Shown piece by piece: positions 24,909-32,671 of a stretch of DNA of 55,215 bases. Both the position numbers and the translations under genes were made by a program. Position 1 is the stretch's first letter. Each line of letters starts with the position of its first letter. This DNA comes from JAJZCD01 sp964570005 (GTDB lineage Bacteria; Patescibacteriota; Saccharimonadia; Saccharimonadales; UBA4665), in the NCBI GenBank assembly GCA_964570005.1, contig CAZMWE010000003.1, positions 1 to 55,215 of the forward strand. The letters run 5' to 3'. The notes under the pieces were generated by a model, which ran no database searches, had not been told where the DNA came from, and worked only from the letters and a program-made list of their open reading frames with translations.

Positions 24909-25382
24909 TTATTGACTTTCCGCAGCTGATAAAAACTCTCGTAATTTATCAGCGTACTGTAAACGTTCTGGTGCACTAACAAACCCAGCTTGGTCATGGT
25001 TTTGGTATAGCTTGTCATTTGTATAGCGAGGATAGACATGAACGTGCAAATGCCACACATCTTGATGGCCTGCTGGCTCATTATGCTGTCGAGTCGACGT
25101 TCCTTCACAGTCGTATGTGTTGCGTATCGCAATCGCAACCCTCTTTACGACTTTATAGACTTCCGAGAGTTCATCATCAGGAATATCGTAAATGTTCTCG
25201 TAATGTTTGTTCGGTATAACTAAGACGTGGCCTGGATTATTTACCCACCATTTGGGCGCTATAATTGCGGTTGCATGTTCGTTGCGATAAATAATGTCCT
25301 GTTGTTTGTTGTATTCAGTTTCAACTCCTGAGAAAAATCTACAAAACGGACAAATATAATCTGGTGGTTCATGGTTAAACAT
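24909..25382 (-). CDS. HIT-family hydrolase with N-terminal CxxC
   Basis: The 157 residues show an N-terminal CPFC zinc knuckle, the GHVLVIPNKHYENI strand and the triad WHLHVHVYPRY, the full HxHxHxx motif of the HIT superfamily. Likely substrates are AMP-lysine-type adenylates or diadenosine polyphosphates. TATAAT (25391-25396) ends exactly 8 nt before the ATG. Next gene upstream on this strand is tRNA-Lys, and a terminator separates them. Confidence 0.9.
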   Translation of the reverse strand: MFNHEPPDYICPFCRFFSGVETEYNKQQDIIYRNEHATAIIAPKWWVNNPGHVLVIPNKHYENIYDIPDDELSEVYKVVKRVAIAIRNTYDCEGTSTRQHNEPAGHQDVWHLHVHVYPRYTNDKLYQNHDQAGFVSAPERLQYADKLREFLSAAESQ

Positions 25383-25452
25383 CAGAGCAGATTATAACAA
25401 AAGACAGCTAAATACCCCAGCTAGTACGTTTACACCTTTTACCCCTGTAAAT

Positions 25453-25478
25453 AAAAAACGCCACGAACTTGGGGCGCT
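25453..25478 (-). terminator. terminator of tRNA-Lys
   Basis: Read on the minus strand, AGCGCC and GGCGTT pair around a 10-nt loop, followed by TTTTTT. It lies about 28 nt past the tRNA 3' end. Confidence 0.7.
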
Positions 25479-25505
25479 ATGCTTCATCTGTTTGATTCTT
25501 CATGG

Positions 25506-25579
25506 AGGGCCCAGTGGGACTCGAACCCACGACACGCGGCTTAAAAGGCCGCTGCTCTAACCGACTGAGCTATGGGCCC
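25506..25579 (-). tRNA. tRNA-Lys (anticodon TTT)
   Basis: A complete cloverleaf: acceptor GGGCCCA/TGGGCCC, D-arm GCTC...GAGC, anticodon stem GCGGC/GCCGC with loop CTTTTAA, T-arm GTGGG/CCCAC with TTCGAGT. The discriminator is T and CCA is not encoded. The 3' end faces the accessory island. Confidence 0.95.
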
Positions 25580-25603
25580 ACACGGGGCAAAATAACTTCT
25601 TAT

Positions 25604-25631
25604 ATTATCGATATTTTGGGCAAAAAGTCAA
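25604..25631 (-). promoter_or_regulatory. tRNA-Lys promoter
   Basis: On the minus strand TTGACT (25626-25631) and GATAAT (25604-25609) are 16 bp apart, about 24 nt upstream of the mature 5' end. Confidence 0.65.
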
Positions 25632-25647
25632 TGTAGCTACCGGTGTT

Positions 25648-26157
25648 CTACTCCTTGCGTCTCTTCTTACTCTTCCCCTCGTCCTCGCCATGACGCTTAC
25701 GGTGTGTAAACAACAGAAATACCAAACTAAATACCGCTCCCGCCAAAATAACTGCTGTTTGCGCGTTGCTCAGCTGGTGCCACATGCTCAAATGTTGGAC
25801 TTGCCGCTGCGTGGCGGCTGGCAGCAGTGGCACCACGAGCAATGCGCAGAGCAGACCGGTAGCCAGGGCTGGAAAAAGATTGACGACGTTCTTGGCACCC
25901 TTCACGCTTCCACGTGTGAACAATATAGTCAGCAGAAACGGTGCCAGCAGCAATGCCAGCTGCACCCCCTGGTTGGTAGCCAGCGCATCCTTGTTGGTAA
26001 AAGCCGTAAACACCGTATCGACATCACTGGAAGTGTATGTTACCAGCACACTGCCCAGACACAGACTCATAAATGCGATGGCGCCATTAACGCACAGCAG
26101 CAAAATTGCCAGCGCCGGTAGTACGGCTATCGTCGCAAGTATCGCCAGATTTGTCAT
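25648..26157 (-). CDS. integral membrane protein, unknown
   Basis: The 169 residues have about four hydrophobic segments (starting LAILATIAVLPALAILLLCV and GAIAFMSLCLGSVLVTY, then LALLLAPFLLTILF and LATGLLCALLVVPLL) plus a last one (AVILAGAVFSLVFLLF), ending in a strongly basic and acidic tail with KSKKRRKE. No family recognised. A TAAGAT box 6 nt before the ATG resembles the leaderless starts nearby. Confidence 0.65.
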   Translation of the reverse strand: MTNLAILATIAVLPALAILLLCVNGAIAFMSLCLGSVLVTYTSSDVDTVFTAFTNKDALATNQGVQLALLLAPFLLTILFTRGSVKGAKNVVNLFPALATGLLCALLVVPLLPAATQRQVQHLSMWHQLSNAQTAVILAGAVFSLVFLLFTHRKRHGEDEGKSKKRRKE

Positions 26158-26203
26158 GGCTTTATCTTAGCACAAGGGGGATGGCGCAAACGACCTGAGG
26201 ACG

Positions 26204-27610
26204 TTACGCGCCTACTTTGTCTTTGCGGCGACCGCTACGGGCATGCTGCTCAACGTACTCAATGATCTTTTCGGCCACATTGCGGCCGGTGACTTTTTCG
26301 ATATTAAAGCCCGGGCTACTGTTCACTTCGAGCACCAGTGGCCCCCGATCGCTACGCATTATATCAACACCACATATGGGCAGTCCCATCGTCTTGGCAG
26401 CCTTTACGGCTGTCCGGCGCTCTTCGTCTGTCAACTTCACGATACTGCCTTCTCCGCCCAAATGGATATTACTGCGGAAGTCGTCATCAAGACTTTGGCG
26501 CCTATAGCTTGCCACTACCTTACCATTTACCACAAACGCACGTATGTCCGTCCCGGCGCTTTCAGCGACATATTCCTGCACGATGAAACTTACACCTTCC
26601 ACATAAAACGCCTGCATCACAGCCTTGGCAGCCTTTCTGGTTTCCGCCAGTACGACACCATTGCCGTGCGTCCCCCGGGCTACTTTGATAATTACCGGCG
26701 CACCGCCCACTTGGTCGAGCACGTCATCCAGGTCAGCCGTTTCGCGTGCAAATACGGTCTTAGGGATGCCAATGCCAGCTTTCGCCAATAGTTGCGTGCT
26801 ACGTAATTTATCTCGTGAGCGCACGATGGCTATTGATGTAGTAGTAGTGAATATGTTTTGTAGTTCAAACTGCCGCACTATTGAAGACCCGTAACTGGTG
26901 AGATTAGCAGCAATACGTGGGATTACGACGTCGATGTCATGGATAGATTCTCCCCCATAGCGTACCACCGGCTTACCACTCTCAAGTGTCACATAGCATT
27001 TTGCATAGTTAATCACCCGTACCTCATGGCCCCGCCGCAACGCTTCTTCTTTGAGCCGCCTAGTACTGTAATTACCCGGCCCCTTAGAGAGTATGGCGAT
27101 TTTCATGCCCGTCTTACTCTGCTTGGCTAGCATCGGTTGCAAGCCCTTTTGCGGCTGCAGCACTGGCGTTTTGCGCCCTACCTCTTTCAGTGGACTACCG
27201 TCTGCTACGTCTACTAAGAACTTGCCACGAAGCAATCGCCGTCCCAGAAGAATCGGGTACTTTTTAAGGGAGCGGTCTGAAAGTGTAAACGTGGCACGTA
27301 TATTCCTGTCCTTCACAGTTACGCGCAACTTCACTTTGTATCGGAGTTCTTTCTGGCCGAAAGAGTTGGCGACCTTAGTCGTTGTATAATCCGGTTTGGT
27401 GAAATGCTGCACAATACCCGTGTAATACGGACTCTCAGGGCCAAATAGTATGAAATGAAGCCCTGCTTCATCCTCAGATACGCTGCTGACCCAAAGCGAG
27501 CTTAAGTCGGCACCGGTATCAATTTTCGCCGGTATGTTTATCAGGCCAAAATCACGCAGATCTATTTTTTCCGCATGTCCGATAATAGCTATAGGGGCAT
27601 CATTACTCAT
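26204..27610 (-). CDS. fusion of zinc/aspartic-protease-like domain and RimK ATP-grasp ligase
   Basis: Residues 1-145 form the domain annotated elsewhere as ATP-dependent zinc protease (PF05618 type), with a retropepsin-like IDTGADLSSLW at 30-40 and ILLGRRLL near 120. After a linker, residues from Met169 form a RimK-like ligase: pre-ATP-grasp start MKIAILSKGPG, GGAPVIIKVARGTHGNGVV (ATP loop), FIVQEYV and the metal-binding GPLVLEVNSSPGF. RimK enzymes add glutamate or similar residues to protein or peptide tails. In many proteobacteria the two are separate neighbouring genes. A TATAAT box at 27656-27661 gives a leader of about 40 nt. Confidence 0.85.
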   Translation of the reverse strand: MSNDAPIAIIGHAEKIDLRDFGLINIPAKIDTGADLSSLWVSSVSEDEAGLHFILFGPESPYYTGIVQHFTKPDYTTTKVANSFGQKELRYKVKLRVTVKDRNIRATFTLSDRSLKKYPILLGRRLLRGKFLVDVADGSPLKEVGRKTPVLQPQKGLQPMLAKQSKTGMKIAILSKGPGNYSTRRLKEEALRRGHEVRVINYAKCYVTLESGKPVVRYGGESIHDIDVVIPRIAANLTSYGSSIVRQFELQNIFTTTTSIAIVRSRDKLRSTQLLAKAGIGIPKTVFARETADLDDVLDQVGGAPVIIKVARGTHGNGVVLAETRKAAKAVMQAFYVEGVSFIVQEYVAESAGTDIRAFVVNGKVVASYRRQSLDDDFRSNIHLGGEGSIVKLTDEERRTAVKAAKTMGLPICGVDIMRSDRGPLVLEVNSSPGFNIEKVTGRNVAEKIIEYVEQHARSGRRKDKVGA

Positions 27611-27629
27611 AAGCTCAAGGTCTTCTACT

Positions 27630-27661
27630 GATTACTTTGTAAATTTAGTAATCTCATTATA
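27630..27661 (-). promoter_or_regulatory. promoter and leader inverted repeat of the RimK-fusion gene
   Basis: Minus-strand TATAAT (27656-27661) is followed within 3 nt by GATTACT...AGTAATC (27630-27653), perfect 7-nt arms around 10 nt. The repeat covers the expected transcription start, so it may be an operator or a leader hairpin. Confidence 0.5.
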
Positions 27662-27664
27662 TAA

Positions 27665-28966
27665 TTAATCCTTACCTGTGTCAATAGCTATCGTAGTAGG
27701 GTCAGCTTCTACGACCGCATGTACATTCGCCTCAAACCAGGCAATGTCTGATGCAAATTCGCGCTTGTCTTGTGATGTAAAGATAAGTTCATACAGCGAA
27801 TGGCCTCCGTTGCGCGCGTAGTGTACCGGAGCGCCAACAGTATGCATGTCCAGTGTATAGACCACGTTTCGCAAATGACTCTCTATTTCTTCTATACCTG
27901 TTATAGCACGTAACACTCCTTGTTGTTCCGGGTAGATGCTGTATGCAGCGCAGTAACGAGTTCGTTCCGGCGTTGGCTTAGGTGTAAGCCCGCAGTGCAC
28001 AAGCAAGTCATTGTAGCCATGGTCAATCCCGAATGCCTCCCGGTACATAACGTTGCGGAAGCGGCCGAGCCGCGGCCCCAACTCGATAATCTTCCAACTG
28101 CCGTCGTACAGGCGTATCAGTTCGGTGTGTACAGACGTATATTGCAGACCTGTCGCTGCAATGGCGTTGGCGGCCGTCCGCTGGGCCAGGTATACTGCCT
28201 CTTTCGGCAAGTCAACCGGCGTAGTGCGTTTGTATAAAAAGAAGTCATCTATGCCTAACTGCTGGGCGGCTACGTAGTAGACAAGCGGCGTGTGATAGAC
28301 TTCGCCCGGCTGCAAAACATACGAATCAATCGAGTAGAGGTCGCCATGCATAAACTCCTCCACAATAACCTCAGGTGAATCGGTGCGCCGCTCGCGCCGG
28401 TATATATCAGGCAATTGTTTAAAAACCCATTCCAACGCGCGACGCAGCTGGGCAGCATCGTCACACTTCTGAATAAGCAGGCTGGATGCCAGATTAGCCG
28501 GTTTAATGATAATCGGAAAAGTTAGTTTTTCCGCCTGTGACACTTCATCCATATTGTGTATACGCACGTATTGCGGCGTGTTTTCCGGGCAGTATTTTGC
28601 AAACGCTTCGCGCATAAGTCGTTTGTTGGTAGCAATACGAAGTGACCGCTCCGAGGCTATCGGCACATCGGGCGGCAGATATGGCACTAGTTTGCGCAAA
28701 AATTGCACGTAGACATCGCCACGGCAAACGACGCCTGCCACTTTGGCCGGCAGTGAGTCCATAATTCGCTGCAGCGTATCTGGCTCGAAGTCACATGCAA
28801 TGACTTCTAAGTCCTGCCGATGAGGGCTGTACTTATTAGGCTGAGTCGTTAGTAGCACAATATGTGGTTCGCCCAGCTCGGGGTGTTCCGCCCGCAAACG
28901 CTGCACTGAGTCTACTACACTGCTTTTCATAACCTCAACTACCAAAATTATATATGCTTGCGTCAT
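27665..28966 (-). CDS. ATP-grasp domain protein
   Basis: The 433 residues show an N-terminal Rossmann-like region, then ATP-grasp features: FPIIIKPANLASSLLIQKC (ATP-binding Lys), EVIVEEFMHGDLYSIDSYV (second Lys-side loop with acidic residues), VHTELIRLYDGSWKIIELGPRLG with the metal-binding Glu residues. It resembles carboxylate-amine ligases that join amino acids or peptides. It precedes the RimK-fusion gene on the same strand, suggesting a joint modification pathway, but the latter has its own promoter. TAGGAT ends 6 nt before the ATG. Confidence 0.8.
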   Translation of the reverse strand: MTQAYIILVVEVMKSSVVDSVQRLRAEHPELGEPHIVLLTTQPNKYSPHRQDLEVIACDFEPDTLQRIMDSLPAKVAGVVCRGDVYVQFLRKLVPYLPPDVPIASERSLRIATNKRLMREAFAKYCPENTPQYVRIHNMDEVSQAEKLTFPIIIKPANLASSLLIQKCDDAAQLRRALEWVFKQLPDIYRRERRTDSPEVIVEEFMHGDLYSIDSYVLQPGEVYHTPLVYYVAAQQLGIDDFFLYKRTTPVDLPKEAVYLAQRTAANAIAATGLQYTSVHTELIRLYDGSWKIIELGPRLGRFRNVMYREAFGIDHGYNDLLVHCGLTPKPTPERTRYCAAYSIYPEQQGVLRAITGIEEIESHLRNVVYTLDMHTVGAPVHYARNGGHSLYELIFTSQDKREFASDIAWFEANVHAVVEADPTTIAIDTGKD

Positions 28967-29042
28967 GACCCTATCCTATCTGATCCGGCGGCGGTATAAC
29001 AGCCCCATGCAAGAAGCAAAGTGAAATAATATGCCGTTATAC

Positions 29043-30995
29043 TTACGCGGCAAGTGAGCTGTTTAAATAAACTTCAGTGACGTCCTCAGCTGGATGCCAT
29101 CTGATCTGCCGAGGTATTTTGAGCATGCCCATGCCTTGTAAGATTGCTGCATCTTTGAAGGAGAAGCTCGTCACACTCATAACAAGCGCCCTGACAGTGT
29201 CTGGGTCTGATGCGGAAAAGCTACGCAGCCATAACTCCTGCTCCAGATAATCAAGTGGTTGAGAGCTATGGCCACCCTCACGGTACAGCCGCAGGATTCG
29301 ATCCGCCGCTAGCTTAGCCTTCTTTTGGTCAGCACCCGGACTGCGTTTGCCGGCGTTATAAAATGCGCGGGCAGTTTCTAGCTGGTTACCGCCGTTCAGT
29401 TTTACTTGTAGCGCACGCAGGTAGGTAGTACTAGCGCCGTCCACCTCGCCCAACCTTGCGCGCATTCGCCGCTCTTCGTAAATGCCGCCCATCTCGCGGC
29501 CCGTCACTCGGCGCCGGCCGCCGACCTGGGCTAGCGGAATATACTGCGCCAATATTTCATCGAACATATTCTGCACAACGTGCGTCAGCTCATGCGATGC
29601 AACCGCCAGACTTTCACTGCCGCTCCGGCTGAATGACATGGGAACCTTCATGACACGTTTCGCCCCGTTGACGCTCAGCGAATCTTTGCCACGTACAAAA
29701 ACAATCTGCCACTTACCGTCCGAAGCATACCCTGAACGCTTCTTGAGCGTCTCTTCATCCGGCGCAGGGACACTGCTAAGCAAATCCCATTTGCTTAGCA
29801 CACCGGCGAGTATTTGCCGTAAGTCATCCTTGTTCCACGTAGCTCCATCTAACTTAGCGACAATTTCACCCGGCAGCTGCTCGACCGCCGCGTCAAGCAG
29901 CTGCCGACCCTCAGCTTCCAATTCGGCCGCGAGCTCTATGTCCTGGCGCGCCAAGGGCGTGAATTTAGGGCTACCGACATCCGCACCATTGCGCACAAGG
30001 TCAAGCCGGCGCATAAACTGATGGCGTAGTTCTGCATTTTCCTGCTCTTCGGCATCAAATAAATACTTCACGACCGGCGCAGCCTCGGCCAGTCTCTCCC
30101 GCCACTCTTCTACACGTGGGGTATCAGGTGATACACGCAGCTGGCTAGCAAGCTCCACAACATCGGGATACATGGCGGCCATCATGTTGTTCACTTTTGC
30201 TTGATACAACGATAATAGCTGGCGTTTCTTAGCATACAAGCCACTGTCAGCAAGCGCCTCATCTTTAAGTCTGTGCCCTATTTGCCGGTAGGCGGCACGA
30301 TATGCCTGAAGCGCCTCCAGCTTGTTCAGCAAACCAGTTGGTACAGAGTTGTCGGGGTCACTAAGAAACTCCGGCACGCCATCCGGTGCGAAATTAACGT
30401 GTAGAGTAGGACTATCATGCCAATCAGTGGCAGTATCTTCTTCTGCGGCTAGAAGTGCAGCGATGATCTGTTCTTTGTACCAATCAAGACTTTCTTTAGC
30501 AACCGCTGTACGCTCTTTATCAATCTGCTTCTGCCGCTCGGAAAGTTGCCTGTTATTTTCCCTCGCGACCTCAGCCACCGTTTGATCGTCGTTATGAGTC
30601 AATGTCTGAACCACTACGTCTCTGGCTACAATCTCAGCCAACGCCGACTGTACATCTCCATCAGTAGCGACCTCAGGGGAGACCCCCAGCCGTACTAAAG
30701 CGGCACGGCCCGCATCAGTAGCAAAGTAGCCCGTGTAGAATTTTTTATCGAAATCATTTGAAATCTTCCGCACATCGTCCAGGTCTCGCACTCTCTTCCC
30801 GGAACCTTCGTAGAGTGTGATAAACTCCGCGGGTACCTCATACAATTCGCGAGCGAACGCAACCAGTTCAGGCGACACCTCCAACGCCTCCGCCTGCTCA
30901 ATAGACACACTCAGCGCCGGTGCGACAACTTCCGCATAGACCACATCCCGCGGCGTGAACGGATATACCGCCTGCTCTACCTCTCTAGTGTTCAC
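29043..30995 (-). CDS. putative zinc metallopeptidase (HELTH motif)
   Basis: The 650-residue soluble protein has an HExxH motif, ASHELTHVVQNMFDE, with His468, Glu469 and His472, and a possible third ligand in YEERRMRARLGE about 35 residues on. It shares this layout with the DUF1704/tyrosine-carboxypeptidase-like group, though I see only part of that signature. A long charged helical region fills about 120-330. There is no signal peptide. The start is GTG, 13 nt after the stop of a 42-aa membrane peptide gene, with no promoter of its own, so the two are probably one transcript. Confidence 0.65.
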   Translation of the reverse strand: MNTREVEQAVYPFTPRDVVYAEVVAPALSVSIEQAEALEVSPELVAFARELYEVPAEFITLYEGSGKRVRDLDDVRKISNDFDKKFYTGYFATDAGRAALVRLGVSPEVATDGDVQSALAEIVARDVVVQTLTHNDDQTVAEVARENNRQLSERQKQIDKERTAVAKESLDWYKEQIIAALLAAEEDTATDWHDSPTLHVNFAPDGVPEFLSDPDNSVPTGLLNKLEALQAYRAAYRQIGHRLKDEALADSGLYAKKRQLLSLYQAKVNNMMAAMYPDVVELASQLRVSPDTPRVEEWRERLAEAAPVVKYLFDAEEQENAELRHQFMRRLDLVRNGADVGSPKFTPLARQDIELAAELEAEGRQLLDAAVEQLPGEIVAKLDGATWNKDDLRQILAGVLSKWDLLSSVPAPDEETLKKRSGYASDGKWQIVFVRGKDSLSVNGAKRVMKVPMSFSRSGSESLAVASHELTHVVQNMFDEILAQYIPLAQVGGRRRVTGREMGGIYEERRMRARLGEVDGASTTYLRALQVKLNGGNQLETARAFYNAGKRSPGADQKKAKLAADRILRLYREGGHSSQPLDYLEQELWLRSFSASDPDTVRALVMSVTSFSFKDAAILQGMGMLKIPRQIRWHPAEDVTEVYLNSSLAA

Positions 30996-31008
30996 TTAGG
31001 ACAGCCCG

Positions 31009-31137
31009 TCAATGCTGTGCCTGGGACACTACGCGGTACGCAAAATAGACGACAGTCACGATAAGCAGCGCCAAGCATATGAGCATTGGGATGAAACCGT
31101 TTTGGTCGCCGGAAGGATAATTGTTGCGCTTACGCAT
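31009..31137 (-). CDS. 42-aa single-span membrane peptide
   Basis: An ATG at 31137 opens 42 codons: basic start MRKRNNYPSGDQNG, one transmembrane helix (FIPMLICLALLIVTVVYFAY), and a short tail ending in a TGA at 31009-31011. The basic-then-hydrophobic order predicts an inside N-terminus. A TACTAT box lies 5 nt before the ATG. The metallopeptidase gene starts 13 nt downstream, so it may anchor or regulate that enzyme. No family recognised. Confidence 0.6.
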   Translation of the reverse strand: MRKRNNYPSGDQNGFIPMLICLALLIVTVVYFAYRVVSQAQH

Positions 31138-31190
31138 TTGTTATAGTATGACACATTGTGCAATAGACCACTTGCTACAGCTCAGCCCGC

Positions 31191-32303
31191 CTAAAATAAG
31201 CCATGCTTTTTACCGCCATCACCCGCAACGAACTGTTCCAGCAAAGCTTTTTGCTGCTTGGTAAGCTTGGTCGGCGTGTCCACCACGATGGTCACAATGT
31301 GCGGCCCGCGGGTTTCACTGCGAATATGCGGCACGCCGTGGCCACTCAGCTTAAAGTCAGTGCCGCTTTGTGTGCCGGCCGGGATCTTCATACGCACGCT
31401 GCCATCCACGGTTTCCACGTCCATCTCGCTACCTAGCGCCGCGTCCACCATGCTGACATGCTCTTCACTTAGTATAATGTCGCCTTCGCGTGTGAACCTT
31501 TTGTGCGCCTTGACACGCACATGCACATACAGGTCGCCCTTGGGGCCGTTCGCGACCGCTTCACCGTGGTCGCGCAAACGTATAGTTGCTCCGTCGTCAA
31601 TTCCGGCCGGCACCTTGAGCGGGATACTCTGTGTGCGGCGCTCGGTACCCCGGCCATGGCAGACGGTGCAGACCTTTTCGGGCACTTTGCCAGTGCCCTT
31701 GCAGGTCGGGCAGATGCTGGCCTGCTGAATATTACCAAAGATGGTCCGCGTGGCCGTAACCACCTGGCCGCTGCCGCCGCAAGTACCGCACGTTTTGAGC
31801 GAATAGCCGGGTTCGGCCGTCGTACCCTTACAGTGACTACAGGTATCTTCGAGGTTAAGCTTCAGATCAACTTCTGTGCCAAAAACTGCTTCCTCGAAGC
31901 TGATTTCGATACGCGTTTCCACGTCATTGCCACGCGCCTGGCGCCGCTGGCCCGCTCCCTGCTGACCCCCGAAAAAGCTGCTGAATATGTCGCCGAGGCC
32001 GAGATCGCCAAAGTCGAAGTTTACATTCTGACTGTTAAACCCGCCGCCGTAACCTGTAAATGGATTACCGTCACTGGCCGCGCTGCCGCCCACACCGGCA
32101 TGGCCGAACTGGTCGTAGCGCTGGCGCTTGCTGGGGTCTTTCAGCACCTCATACGCTTCGTTGACCTCTTTGAATTTCGTTTCGTCGCCGCCGCGGTCAG
32201 GGTGCAGCTCCACCGCCTTCCGGCGGAAAGCCTTCTTGATTTCGTCGGCGCTAGCGCTTTTGCCAACCCCTAAAACTTCGTAGTAGTCTCGTTTCGCGGC
32301 CAT
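31191..32303 (-). CDS. dnaJ: chaperone DnaJ
   Basis: DnaJ delivers clients to DnaK and triggers its ATPase. The 370 residues show a J domain with HPD at 34-36, a Gly/Phe-rich linker (about 65-110), four CxxCxGxG zinc repeats (CSHCKGTT, CGTCGGSG, CPTCKGTG, CTVCHGRG; the first degenerate at the glycines), and the C-terminal client-binding domains. A real ribosome site (AGAGGA, 6 nt before the ATG) and a TAGAAT box at 32316-32321 are present. It follows dnaK and cutA on the same strand. Confidence 0.97.
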   Translation of the reverse strand: MAAKRDYYEVLGVGKSASADEIKKAFRRKAVELHPDRGGDETKFKEVNEAYEVLKDPSKRQRYDQFGHAGVGGSAASDGNPFTGYGGGFNSQNVNFDFGDLGLGDIFSSFFGGQQGAGQRRQARGNDVETRIEISFEEAVFGTEVDLKLNLEDTCSHCKGTTAEPGYSLKTCGTCGGSGQVVTATRTIFGNIQQASICPTCKGTGKVPEKVCTVCHGRGTERRTQSIPLKVPAGIDDGATIRLRDHGEAVANGPKGDLYVHVRVKAHKRFTREGDIILSEEHVSMVDAALGSEMDVETVDGSVRMKIPAGTQSGTDFKLSGHGVPHIRSETRGPHIVTIVVDTPTKLTKQQKALLEQFVAGDGGKKHGLF

Positions 32304-32323
32304 ATTATTCCTCTTATTCTACC

Positions 32324-32653
32324 CTATTCGACATCTACGTTCTCGAGTAGCCAGGCTATGGCATCGTCATTGGTTTGCGCTACTGGAAATGCCTGTAATA
32401 CGAAGGTCTCGTATGTATGATGCTTCCGTGCCTCAGTTTCAATTTTCTCAAAGTTGGCGGCAATAGACTTCATAATCAGCTTGATCTCTTTATTGTCTTC
32501 CAGCTTGCCTTGCCACCAGTTTTTACTGCGGACTTCGAGCTGCTCAACACAAGCAACGAGATGCCGAGCTAGCAGTGCGTCGGTAATGCGTTGTGCTTCT
32601 TGCCAGCTGCCGCAAGTCAGAACCAGCTCTACGAAGTTAGGCGTGGCTGCCAT
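32324..32653 (-). CDS. cutA: CutA1-like protein
   Basis: The 109 residues match the small trimeric CutA1 fold: FVELVLTCGSWQEAQRITDALLARHLVACVEQL, then WWQGKLEDNKEIKLIMKS and HTYETFVLQAFPV. CutA1 proteins are linked to divalent metal tolerance, though their molecular role is unsettled. It lies between dnaK (18 nt gap) and dnaJ (about 20 nt gap) and is probably carried on the heat-shock transcript. The ATG at 32653 is preferred over an in-frame TTG twelve bases upstream. Confidence 0.8.
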   Translation of the reverse strand: MAATPNFVELVLTCGSWQEAQRITDALLARHLVACVEQLEVRSKNWWQGKLEDNKEIKLIMKSIAANFEKIETEARKHHTYETFVLQAFPVAQTNDDAIAWLLENVDVE

Positions 32654-32671
32654 GCTTTTATACAACCTACG

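Noticed and set aside
31503..32273. 256-codon plus-strand frame opposite dnaJ
   Set aside because: It is a shadow of the conserved dnaJ codon pattern; long antisense frames are common in such genes.
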